Assembly (NCBI RefSeq): GCF_000382205.1 | Contig: NZ_KB907788.1 | Location: forward strand, 248,001-312,000 | DNA from: Dyadobacter beijingensis DSM 21582 | GTDB taxonomy: Bacteria > Bacteroidota > Bacteroidia > Cytophagales > Spirosomataceae | DNA: 64,000 nt | Direction: 5' to 3' | In this document: one piece after another, positions 28,450-36,593 of the stretch | Layout of the letters: the number at the start of each line of letters is the position of its first letter | Position numbering within the stretch: position 1 is the first letter of the stretch | Made by a program: the position numbers and the translations under genes | The notes under the pieces: model-generated | What the model was told of the DNA's origin: nothing | The model's input: only the letters and a program-made list of their open reading frames with translations | The model's database searches: none

Positions 28450-29352
28450 TCAAATGGCCTGCCGGAGCTGCTCCCGGAACAGCAGGGGGGTGGTTTGGGT
28501 GTTTTGTTTGAAATACTTGTTGAAGTGCGAAGGGTATTCGAAGCCGAGGGTGTAGGCGATTTGCGCGGCGTCCCAGTCGGTGTTGAGCAGAAGTGTTTTC
28601 GCCTCTTCCACAATGCGTTCGTGGATGATCTCGCGGGTGGTTTTGCCGGTCGATCGTTTCAAAACATTGTTCAGGTGGTTGACATGGACATTCAACTGGC
28701 TGGCGTAAGCGGCAGGGGTGAAGAGCCTTAGCGGGTTCTCCGGCGAGTCGACGGGGAATTGCTGGTTGAGCAGTTCGAGGAAGCGGGAGATCAGCCGGTC
28801 GCCGGAATGTTCCTGGTTCACAGGCCCTTGTATGCGAATGCCTTCGAGGATGATCATTTGCAGCAGCGTGCGGATCATGTCGGATTTGTATGTATATGTA
28901 CTTGATAATAAGCCTTCCATCTCTCCGAAAAGGTATTTGAAACGCTCAATATTCGCCGCGTCCAGGCTGATCACCGCCTGGATGGACGGGTTGAACAGCG
29001 CGCTCCGGTAGCGGATCTCCTGCCGGATGCTGTTTAGCAGAAACGTGTCGTTAAAAAGGCAGTAATAACCCGATTGCGACTCCGAAATGCCCCGGTAGGC
29101 CGATGGGACCCTGGGATTGGAGAAGATAATCGCCGCATTTTCAACCGGCGTTTCCTTGTCCTCCGCGATATGCATGCCGTTGCCGATGATCAGGCAGATT
29201 TTATAGTAGTCGCGGCGGTTATAAGGCGTCAGCCGGTTCAGGCACGTACGCTGTTTGACGTTGAAATGGCTCACGTTCGTTTGCGAAGCCAGTTCCGCGG
29301 GCATCGGCTGGCCGGTACGTACATAGAACTGTTGAAGCGTTTCAGTATGCAT
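28450..29352 (-). CDS. AraC family transcriptional regulator
   Basis: The start at 29352 (MHTETLQQFYVRTGQPMPAEL) is preferred over the open extension to 29412. The N-terminal part (about 1-190) is a cupin-like ligand-binding region of the kind seen in Bacteroidota AraC proteins (NRRDYYKICLIIGNG, FSNPRVPSAYRGI). The C-terminal AraC domain has two helix-turn-helices: TPAAYASQLNVHVNHLNNVLKRSTGKT and DWDAAQIAYTLGFEYPSHFNKYFKQNTQTTP. It precedes the MFS transporter in the same orientation and probably activates it in response to a small molecule. Confidence 0.9.
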   Translation of the reverse strand: MHTETLQQFYVRTGQPMPAELASQTNVSHFNVKQRTCLNRLTPYNRRDYYKICLIIGNGMHIAEDKETPVENAAIIFSNPRVPSAYRGISESQSGYYCLFNDTFLLNSIRQEIRYRSALFNPSIQAVISLDAANIERFKYLFGEMEGLLSSTYTYKSDMIRTLLQMIILEGIRIQGPVNQEHSGDRLISRFLELLNQQFPVDSPENPLRLFTPAAYASQLNVHVNHLNNVLKRSTGKTTREIIHERIVEEAKTLLLNTDWDAAQIAYTLGFEYPSHFNKYFKQNTQTTPLLFREQLRQAI

Positions 29353-29639
29353 ATCCTTTGAAGTATTATATAAATCAAAGGCAAAGGTAATGGGATTTGT
29401 TGCTATTTTCAAATGCAGCTACCGGGCCAACGAAGCCTCGGACCAATGCCGTCCCTGCCGGCGGGTAAGCGGGTATCATTGTCGGCAACAATGCCCGCAG
29501 TCGCAGACATCGGCTTCCAGGCATACGCACCGCCCTGCTCGACGCGGGCAAAAACCTGTGCGCGGACTAGCGAATGGTTAATTCCGGCTTTCACTCGTCT
29601 TATACAAAAGATTTGGGTTATTGAATTATCGGGATCGTC

Positions 29640-30836
29640 ATGTTGCGTCGGGTTATTGAAGTATTGGTAAAAATAAATGCATGGCTTATCGTGGCCGTCA
29701 CGGCCATTTCGTGCGGCGGCGGGCAGGAAGGTTCCGCTAAAAAGGAGGCGGCGCGCATGGAGACCATCGCCGACCTCGGTGCCTTGCCGGTCACGGTAGC
29801 GCATCCGGCGGATAATCCGTCTATCCCGCAGAAAGTGGAATTAGGCCGGTTGCTATTTTTCGACCCCGTGCTTTCGGGTAACAAGGATGTGGCGTGCGCC
29901 ACCTGCCATCAGCCGGAATTCAATTATGCGGAGTTTCTCGAAACCTCTATCGGCGTGAACGGCATCGGGCGGGGCCAGGGGCGCCGGTTTACCGATCCAA
30001 ACGATATGCCATTTGTCAAACGCAATTCCCAGAGCGTACTCAACACCGCTTTTAACGGCTTGCGGAACGACGAACCATACGACCCGACAGCGGCGCCGAT
30101 GTTTTGGGATATGCGCGCCAAAGGCCTCGAACAGCAGGCATTGGAGCCGATCCGCACCCTGGAAGAAATGCGGGGCAATGGTTTCCACGAAAACAATATC
30201 CTCGGCGAGGTCGTCGACAGGCTGACAAAAATCCCGGCCTACCGCCAGCTGTTTTCCAAAGCATTCCCCGGCGACGCGTCGCCCGTCAGCCAGCGTAACC
30301 TCTCGTACGCGCTCGCCGCGTACGAGCGCACGCTCGTGGCTACCAACACCCGCTTCGACCAGTACATGCGCGGCGACAGCAATGCCCTTTCGACGGGCGA
30401 GAAGGAGGGTATGAATGCATTTCTCGTGACCGGCTGCGCCAAATGCCACTCCGGGCCCATGTTTTCGGATTTCAAACTGCATACCCTCGGCGTGCCCGAC
30501 ACGGAAAACCGGCGGGAAAGCGACACGGGCGCGGACCGGAACTATGCATTCAGGACGCCCTCGCTACGGAACCTTCGTTACACGGCCCCGTACATGCACA
30601 GCGGCAAATTCACGACGCTGGACCAGGTATTGATGTTTTATGAAGATATCGCCGGCGGCAAATTGCCCAATCCGCAGGTCCACGCCAGACAAATGGACCC
30701 GCTCGCGACACATATGGACGTGAATTTCAAAGACATTTCAAGAATCGTCGAGTTTCTGAACACGCTCAACGACGATTCTTTCGACAAAGCCATCCCGGAA
30801 AGCGTGCCCAGCGGATTGCCGGTAATGGGCCGTTAG
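29640..30836 (+). CDS. Di-haem cytochrome c peroxidase (CcpA/MauG family) lipoprotein
   Basis: This protein has 398 residues. The N-terminus has a hydrophobic stretch and lipobox AISC (residue 25), so it is probably membrane-anchored in the periplasm. It has two covalent haem sites: CATCH (86-90), and CAKCH (266-270). Family segments include LGRLLFFDPVLSGNKDVACATCH, NTAFNG, MFWDMRA and a Met (319) in APYMHSGKF, a possible axial ligand. It reduces peroxide with electrons from small cytochromes or, like MauG, oxidises a partner. It has its own upstream region of about 290 bases (29353-29639), in which I see no gene. Confidence 0.93.
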   Translation: MLRRVIEVLVKINAWLIVAVTAISCGGGQEGSAKKEAARMETIADLGALPVTVAHPADNPSIPQKVELGRLLFFDPVLSGNKDVACATCHQPEFNYAEFLETSIGVNGIGRGQGRRFTDPNDMPFVKRNSQSVLNTAFNGLRNDEPYDPTAAPMFWDMRAKGLEQQALEPIRTLEEMRGNGFHENNILGEVVDRLTKIPAYRQLFSKAFPGDASPVSQRNLSYALAAYERTLVATNTRFDQYMRGDSNALSTGEKEGMNAFLVTGCAKCHSGPMFSDFKLHTLGVPDTENRRESDTGADRNYAFRTPSLRNLRYTAPYMHSGKFTTLDQVLMFYEDIAGGKLPNPQVHARQMDPLATHMDVNFKDISRIVEFLNTLNDDSFDKAIPESVPSGLPVMGR

Positions 30837-30950
30837 CAGCCGGGCAACATGACTACGGCGGCTTGATTTAGAGTACACATTATTTTACCTTGGCGGCCCT
30901 GTACAATGCTTTCCGGTTTTAAACTGTAATATCCCGTAAATCGTCAAAAT

Positions 30951-31922
30951 ATGACCCAAACCATTCGAATTTCGCTCTTCCTGCTCGCTTTGCTGGCCTG
31001 TGCGCCCGCCTCGTACGCACAACGTCCGCCCCTGCGCGTGCTCATCGTCGACGGCCAGAACAACCACGAACAATGGCCCAAGATCACGGCCATGATGAAG
31101 TATTACCTGGAAGACACCAAAAAATTTACCGTCGACGTACAGCGGACGCGCTACACCTGGCAGGGCGACAAGCTCGTGCAGGCATACCCCGTTAAAGGCG
31201 GCGCGCCCACGGAAGCATTGCCGAAGCCGAGAATGGACTCGGCATTTCACCCCAAATTCGCCAATTATGATCTCGTGATCTGCAATTTCGGGTGGAATGC
31301 GGCGCCGTGGTCGGCGGCTGCGCAAAAAGATTTTGAGAAATTTATGAAAAACGGCGGCGGTCTGGTGGTCATTCACGCGGCGAACAACTCTTTCCCGGAA
31401 TGGCCGGCGTATAACCAGATGATCGGCCTCGGCGGTTGGGGCGATCGTACGGAAAAAGACGGCCCGTACGTATATTATGACCAAAACGGCAAGGAAATCC
31501 GCGATACGCAGCCCGGTAAGGCCGGTTCACACGGTGCGCAAATGGAGTTCAAAATCACCATCCGCGAACCCAATCACCCGATCACCAGGGGCATGCCCGC
31601 TACCTGGCTCCACAGCCGCGACGAACTGTACGACCGCCTCCGCGGCCCGGCCGAAAACATGCAAATCCTCGCCACCGCATTCTCGCCCAAAAGCAACAAC
31701 GGCACCGACCGCAACGAGCCAATGCTGATCGCCCTGCGCTACGGCAAAGGCCGCATTTTCCACATGGCATTAGGCCACGCCGATTATTCTGTTGAATGCG
31801 TCGGGTTCATTACGAGCCTGCAACGCGGAAGCCAATGGGTAGCCACCGGTAAAGTGGATATACCTATTCCTGCCGATTTTCCAACGGAGGATAAGGTGAG
31901 CCAGCGGAAATTCTCCGAATAA
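30951..31922 (+). CDS. ThuA domain protein (glutamine amidotransferase-like fold), exported
   Basis: The 323-residue protein has a signal peptide (SLFLLALLACAPASYA, cleavage before QRPP) and then a ThuA domain: VLIVDGQNNHEQWPKITAMMKYYLE, LVICNFGWNAAPW, GGGLVVIHAANNSFPEWPAYNQMIGLGGW and GRIFHMALGHADYSVEC. The ThuA fold resembles class I glutamine amidotransferases but lacks the Cys-His-Glu triad. Family members act in sugar utilisation, with the exact reaction often unknown. It stands alone, with a terminator after it. Confidence 0.88.
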   Translation: MTQTIRISLFLLALLACAPASYAQRPPLRVLIVDGQNNHEQWPKITAMMKYYLEDTKKFTVDVQRTRYTWQGDKLVQAYPVKGGAPTEALPKPRMDSAFHPKFANYDLVICNFGWNAAPWSAAAQKDFEKFMKNGGGLVVIHAANNSFPEWPAYNQMIGLGGWGDRTEKDGPYVYYDQNGKEIRDTQPGKAGSHGAQMEFKITIREPNHPITRGMPATWLHSRDELYDRLRGPAENMQILATAFSPKSNNGTDRNEPMLIALRYGKGRIFHMALGHADYSVECVGFITSLQRGSQWVATGKVDIPIPADFPTEDKVSQRKFSE

Positions 31923-31935
31923 TCTTTGAATTTGC

Positions 31936-31968
31936 CCGTCAGCCGTTTCGGCCGCTGACGGCATTTTT
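31936..31968 (+). terminator. Rho-independent terminator after the ThuA gene
   Basis: An 8-bp stem CCGTCAGC (31936-31943) with GCTGACGG (31954-31961), a 10-base loop, then C-A and five T. It sits between the ThuA gene and the convergent small lipoprotein, whose stop codon starts at the end of the T run. Confidence 0.8.
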
Positions 31969-32215
31969 AATTACAATGAAAATCAACGATCCCGCCACGC
32001 TGTGCGATGCCGCCGCAGGTACAGGTGAAGTCCTTGGTCGGGCATTCCATGGTTTTGGTTTGATACTGGCTGGTAGGGCCGCTGTTGTCAATGATCTGGC
32101 AGGAACAAGTAACCGTGACGGTTGGCTGGACGTGGTCGACGCATGACCAGGGGAGGCCGGTCATCAAAAGAAGGCAAATCGCTACTCCTGCTCTGCGGGT
32201 AAAAAATGCTTTCAT
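31967..32215 (-). CDS. Small Cys-rich putative lipoprotein, unknown function
   Basis: This 82-residue protein has a basic, hydrophobic N-terminus and a possible lipobox (GLPWSC, Cys25). The mature part is only about 57 residues and has six further Cys in clusters (TCSC, MECP, TCTC, FHCN), which suggests disulfides or metal binding. I do not recognise a family. A convincing signal peptide plus the ordered Cys pattern makes it more likely to be a gene than a chance frame. It is convergent with the ThuA gene and lies 103 bases downstream of the FadR-type regulator on the same strand. Confidence 0.55.
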   Translation of the reverse strand: MKAFFTRRAGVAICLLLMTGLPWSCVDHVQPTVTVTCSCQIIDNSGPTSQYQTKTMECPTKDFTCTCGGIAQRGGIVDFHCN

Positions 32216-32318
32216 GAAAATATAGCTTAGGGTGATGGAAGGCTCGCCGACTCATTCATGCTCAATGAGATAGGCCGACTTAAATATACGAAACATTATC
32301 ACCGTTTAATGCTACTTT

Positions 32319-33017
32319 TTATTCAAACAATCTGGCAAAGTGATTTTCCAGGTGATTGCGCATGCCGTTGCGGAGCTGTTCCGGCGTGCCGTGCTCGATG
32401 ATCTCCACCAGTCCCTGATGCGAAACGAAGTCCTTGGTGGCCGTATGCTTGCGCAGGAGACCGCTTTTGTGCACGTAGTCGAAAACGGGTAACAACATAC
32501 GCTGGAATTTTTTCATTGTTTCGTTGCGGGTAATCTCGTACAGCTTGCCGTGAAAAGCAATCTCGTGTTCGATCTGAAAAATGACCTGCCCCGACGCTCC
32601 CGGCTCGCTCGCGACGAGTTCTTTCAATGCCGCAATGTCCTCCGGCGTAACCCGCGCCATGATGAAATCCGCCATCCCGATTTCCAGTGAAAGCCGCATT
32701 TCAAAAATTTCTTTCAGCGTATTCTCGTCGAGTATCTTCGGGTTCATGCTTTTTTCGAGGATCGAAACGAGGTCAGGACTGGTAATGACCGCCCCGCGGT
32801 GTTTTTTCGACTCGATCAACCCCATCAGCCGCAGCCTGAGCATCGCCTCCCGCACGACGGTCCGGCTCACGCCCAGCATCTGCGCCAGTTCCAGCTCCTT
32901 CGGAATGGCATCGCCTACCTTGAAATTCTTCTCCACAAAGAGCTCTATCAGGTTGCTCTCCACCTTGTCGACCAGCGAGCTGGTATCTATTCTGATATTT
33001 TGAAAAATGTCCTCCAT
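32319..33017 (-). CDS. FadR/NanR-type GntR family regulator (FCD domain), probable sialic-acid regulator
   Basis: The protein has 232 residues. The N-terminal GntR winged helix (VGDAIPKELELAQMLGVSRTVVREAMLRLRLMGLIESKKHRGAVI) is followed by an all-helical FCD domain (EIFEMRLSLEIGMADFIMARV, FHGKLYEITRNETMKKF, HQGLVEIIEHGTPEQLRNGMRNHLENHF) with the Asp/His residues that usually bind a metal and ligand. E. coli NanR belongs to the same family. It is divergent from a complete sialic-acid operon, so control of that operon by sialic acid or a derivative is a strong inference. Two related palindromes lie between this gene and susC, one 18 bases before this start codon, which suggests autoregulation. 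Confidence 0.9.
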   Translation of the reverse strand: MEDIFQNIRIDTSSLVDKVESNLIELFVEKNFKVGDAIPKELELAQMLGVSRTVVREAMLRLRLMGLIESKKHRGAVITSPDLVSILEKSMNPKILDENTLKEIFEMRLSLEIGMADFIMARVTPEDIAALKELVASEPGASGQVIFQIEHEIAFHGKLYEITRNETMKKFQRMLLPVFDYVHKSGLLRKHTATKDFVSHQGLVEIIEHGTPEQLRNGMRNHLENHFARLFE

Positions 33018-33034
33018 ACAGCTTTAATGACGCA

Positions 33035-33049
33035 TTATGTATGACAAAA
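33035..33049. promoter_or_regulatory. Putative FadR/NanR-type operator, regulator-proximal copy
   Basis: TTATGT-ATG-ACAAAA, an inverted repeat with a 3-base spacer and one mismatch per arm; with the flanking A and T the arms are 7 bases. It shares the half site TTATGT and, on the opposite strand, the core TTATGTATGACA with the second copy at 33158-33176. The position just upstream of the regulator start fits autorepression. Confidence 0.55.
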
Positions 33050-33127
33050 TTGGCTGTTTTCGGTCAAATCACAAGCCATTTGCAAATTAAGTAACCGTGA
33101 TGTCCAAAAATTTTTTCTGCAAGATGC

Positions 33128-33159
33128 TTGGAATCAACTTTCTAAAACCTCTACCTTTA
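33128..33159 (+). promoter_or_regulatory. Candidate promoter of the sialic-acid operon
   Basis: TTG at 33128-33130 and TACCTTTA at 33152-33159 approximate the Bacteroidota sigma-A promoter (TTTG, about 19-21 bases, TAnnTTTG) with a 21-base gap; the last base of the -7 element differs. The putative operator at 33158-33176 would overlap the -7 end and start site, a suitable position for repression. Confidence 0.4.
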
Positions 33160-33176
33160 TTATGTCATACATAATA
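33158..33176. promoter_or_regulatory. Putative FadR/NanR-type operator, susC-proximal copy
   Basis: TATTATGTCATACATAATA: perfect 8-base arms around a CAT spacer, 27 bases upstream of the susC start. FadR-family proteins bind short palindromes of this size. The second, weaker copy at 33035-33049 is centred 125 bases away, next to the regulator gene. Confidence 0.65.
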
Positions 33177-33202
33177 CAAATATCCCTAATCTTAACCTTT
33201 TC

Positions 33203-36200
33203 ATGAAATTGACAACTACCCATTTGAAAGTGCTGCTGAGCATTGCCTGCCTCGTGCTGGCGACGCTCGTGCAGGCGCAAACGGTGCGCGTACTTACCGG
33301 GAGAGTGCTTTCCGACGACGACAAGCAGCCGCTCCCGAACGTGACCGTGTTGCTGAAAGGAAAAAATGTAGCGACTGAAACGGGCATCGACGGTACCTAT
33401 TCGATCCAGGCCGGCGGGGGCGACGTGGTACAGTTCCGGATGGTGGGCTATGTGATGCAGGAAATTCCGGTGGGCGTGTCGCAAACGCTCGACATCTCCC
33501 TGAAACCCGACGTTTCCGCATTGAACGAGGTCGTGGTAACCGGCTATGGTTCAGCCAGCCGGACCAAAATTACTTCGTCCATTGCCAAACTCGACTCCAA
33601 AGTGCTCGAAACCGGTATGCGCGCCAACCCGGCACAGGCGCTGGCAGGGACGATCGCGGGTGTGCGGGTGACCACGGCCACGGGACGCCCCGGCTCGGTA
33701 CCGGCGATTATCCTTCGCGGCGGTACCAATTTCGACGGCAGCGGCAGCCCGCTCATCGTCGTGGACGGCCAGGTGCGCGGATCCCTCAGCGACATTAACC
33801 CCGACGATATCGAAAGTATGGAAGTGCTGAAAGATGCTTCTGCCACAGCCATTTATGGTGCACGGGCGAGCAATGGCGTCGTGCTCATCACCTCCAAAAG
33901 AGGCAAGGACGGCACCTCGTCGATCACTTTCAAAGCGAAGACGGGTTTCAACTTCCTCAACATTCCCTACAATTACCTCCATGCAGAGGATTACATTAAA
34001 TGGACGCGCCTGGGCGTAGTGGAGGCGATTAAAAACGGCACCGGCACCTCGGCCATGCTCTCGGGCGTGGGCCCGCGCGGGACGGGTAACCTCTATAAGG
34101 ATGCCAACGGTGTGGTCCTCGACGGCAATTACGATTCCCGCGCCATTTGGAGCACCATGCGCCTCACCGACGCCAACCGCGAGCTGCTCAATGCGAACGA
34201 CGGCTGGAAAACGATGAAAGATCCTGTCAAAACCAACGCGGCGGGCGGCTACGACCCCGTGAATGGGACCTATGCGGACCTGATTTACAAAGATTTCAAC
34301 TATGGCGATTATGCATTCAAATCGCCCGCCGTCTCGCAGGAATACAACATCGGGATGAATGGCGGCAATGCAAAAGGAGGCTATTATGCCAATCTCGGGT
34401 ACTATAATGAAGACGGCCTGTCGCTCGGGACGTTCTACCGCAGGCTTACATTCACGCTGAACGGGGATTACAAGATCAAAAGCTGGCTGAAATCCGAAAG
34501 CAGCCTGAATTTCGCCCGGGCCAACTGGCGCGACCAGTCGCTGCAGAACGGCGAGGCAAACTACTGGGGCCGGATGCTGTCCGCGCCGCCCACCATGCGC
34601 GGCACCGGTGCGAATGGCGAGCTGATCCTCGGCCGCGACGCCAGCGACGGTAACCCGATCCTCAATTTCGATAAATACCAAAGAAAGAATCAGTCCGACA
34701 AGTTTACGTTCGGGCAATCGTTCCGCGCGGACATTACCGACGACCTGTCGTTGAAAGTAGGCGGCATATTAATGTACGATGAGGCCGTGGCGGAATCGTT
34801 TAACCGCGATTTCCGCATCGGGATCATGAGTACCACCAACCCAAACACTGGATGGAACCGCGACCGCGCATCCTCGGCAGGTTTTGACCGTACGATTCGC
34901 CAGACCTATAATGCCGTATTGAACTACAAAAAAGCATTTCTCGGTAAAAGCTTCATCGACGCTATGGCCGGTTTTGAATATTACCAGGAAGCGGCCAACG
35001 GTTTCAGCGCAGCCGGCAAGCTGGCACCTACCGACGATTTCCAGGACCTGGGGCTCACCATCAATGATGCCAACACCCGCTCTATCGACTCCTATCACAC
35101 CAAAGAGCGTATTATCTCCGCATTCGGCCGGGTGAATTACGATTACGACGGCAAATACCTCGCCTCGTTCACCGTACGCCGCGACGGCTACTCGCGCCTG
35201 ATCGGCGACAACCAGTTTGGTACTTTTCCGGCATTTTCGGCGGGATGGCTCGTGCATAAGGAGGATTTTATGGCCGATACGCAGCATTGGCTGTCGTTCC
35301 TGAAAGTGCGGGCGAGCTATGGCAAAAACGGCAATATCGGCATCGGTACCAACAATGGCATCGGCATTTACGAATTGCAGGGCTCGTACAGCTCGCAAAC
35401 GGCGTACAATGGCGCCATTGGCTTCCTCCAAACGGGCGTCGCCAATCCGAATTTGAAATGGGAGAAAAGCAATACCGTGGAAGGCGGCGTGGAAACGGGC
35501 TTTTTCAATAACCGCATTACCACCAATGTGGCCGTATACAACCGCGTTACCACCGATAAAATCGCCAGCGTGATCCTCCCAACATCCTCCGGCATTGCCA
35601 GCATCCGCACCAACAACGGCAGCATGCGTAACCGCGGCGTGGAGCTGGAAGGAGTTTTCAAACTGGTGCAAAAGAATGATTTCGCCGTGCAGATCGGCGC
35701 TAATGCGGCTTGGAACAAGAACCTCGTGCTCAAATTGCCCTACAACGGCAACGAAAACAACCGCCAGGGCGGCCAGCGCGTGTACGACCCGAAAACCGGC
35801 AAAGTAATCTGGGCGGGCGGCTTGCAGGAAGGGCAGGAGTACGGCGAGGTGTTCGGCTACGTGAGCGAGGGCATTATCCGCACGGGCGAAGACCTGGCGA
35901 AATACAATAAGGTCGACATTGCGGCCGGAGAAGTGCAATATGGCGCTTCGGCAGGCAAGCGGGTGGCCAGTGAGGCGCTGATTTCATCCAAAAATCTCAG
36001 CCGCACGACCTACATCGCCACCCAGCTGGGCGATATGATGTGGAAGGACCTCGATAACAACGATACCATCGACACCCGCGACATGGTTTCCCTCGGCCGC
36101 ACGCTTCCACGCTGGACGGGCGGCGTGAATGCGACCATCCGCTGGAAAAACCTATCGCTCTTCGCACGGATGGATTTCGCGTTGGGACATAAGCAAATGG

Positions 36201-36592
36201 ATTTTCAGCAAATGTGGTCGCTGGGCAGCTTCCAGGGCGAATTTAACGCAACCGACCTCGTGAAGGACACCTGGACACCCGATAACCCGAACGCCAAATA
36301 CCCGCGCTACACCTGGGCCGACCAGCTCAATGCCAAAAACTACGACCGGCCGAGCAGTATGTTCTGGGTCAATTCGTCGTACCTCGCATTCCGCGAAGTG
36401 TCGCTAAGCTATTCGTTGCCATCCGCTCTCCTGCAAAAGGCGAAAATTGCCGGGCTGACGGTGACCGCTACGGGCCAGAACCTGGGCTACCTGACCAACA
36501 GAATGCTGAGCCTGCCCGAACGCACCGGCAGCCAGAACAGCGCCTACACGATTCCTACATCCTTAATCCTCGGTGTCAATGTTACTTTCTGA
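33203..36592 (+). CDS. susC: SusC-type TonB-linked transporter of the sialic-acid locus
   Basis: This 1129-residue protein has a signal peptide (ending LVQAQ), a carboxypeptidase-D regulatory-like domain (LTGRVLSDDDKQPLPNVTVLL to about residue 95), LNEVVVTGYGSASR, a plug domain (PLIVVDGQVRGSLSDINPDDIES, VLKDASATAIYGARA) and a long barrel. It corresponds in role to NanO of Bacteroidota sialic-acid loci, which imports sialic acid or sialosides across the outer membrane with the SusD-like NanU. The assignment to sialic acid comes from the operon content. It is the first gene of a six-gene operon that ends at 44469; susD starts 1 base after its stop. Confidence 0.95.
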   Translation: MKLTTTHLKVLLSIACLVLATLVQAQTVRVLTGRVLSDDDKQPLPNVTVLLKGKNVATETGIDGTYSIQAGGGDVVQFRMVGYVMQEIPVGVSQTLDISLKPDVSALNEVVVTGYGSASRTKITSSIAKLDSKVLETGMRANPAQALAGTIAGVRVTTATGRPGSVPAIILRGGTNFDGSGSPLIVVDGQVRGSLSDINPDDIESMEVLKDASATAIYGARASNGVVLITSKRGKDGTSSITFKAKTGFNFLNIPYNYLHAEDYIKWTRLGVVEAIKNGTGTSAMLSGVGPRGTGNLYKDANGVVLDGNYDSRAIWSTMRLTDANRELLNANDGWKTMKDPVKTNAAGGYDPVNGTYADLIYKDFNYGDYAFKSPAVSQEYNIGMNGGNAKGGYYANLGYYNEDGLSLGTFYRRLTFTLNGDYKIKSWLKSESSLNFARANWRDQSLQNGEANYWGRMLSAPPTMRGTGANGELILGRDASDGNPILNFDKYQRKNQSDKFTFGQSFRADITDDLSLKVGGILMYDEAVAESFNRDFRIGIMSTTNPNTGWNRDRASSAGFDRTIRQTYNAVLNYKKAFLGKSFIDAMAGFEYYQEAANGFSAAGKLAPTDDFQDLGLTINDANTRSIDSYHTKERIISAFGRVNYDYDGKYLASFTVRRDGYSRLIGDNQFGTFPAFSAGWLVHKEDFMADTQHWLSFLKVRASYGKNGNIGIGTNNGIGIYELQGSYSSQTAYNGAIGFLQTGVANPNLKWEKSNTVEGGVETGFFNNRITTNVAVYNRVTTDKIASVILPTSSGIASIRTNNGSMRNRGVELEGVFKLVQKNDFAVQIGANAAWNKNLVLKLPYNGNENNRQGGQRVYDPKTGKVIWAGGLQEGQEYGEVFGYVSEGIIRTGEDLAKYNKVDIAAGEVQYGASAGKRVASEALISSKNLSRTTYIATQLGDMMWKDLDNNDTIDTRDMVSLGRTLPRWTGGVNATIRWKNLSLFARMDFALGHKQMDFQQMWSLGSFQGEFNATDLVKDTWTPDNPNAKYPRYTWADQLNAKNYDRPSSMFWVNSSYLAFREVSLSYSLPSALLQKAKIAGLTVTATGQNLGYLTNRMLSLPERTGSQNSAYTIPTSLILGVNVTF

Positions 36593-36593
36593 A

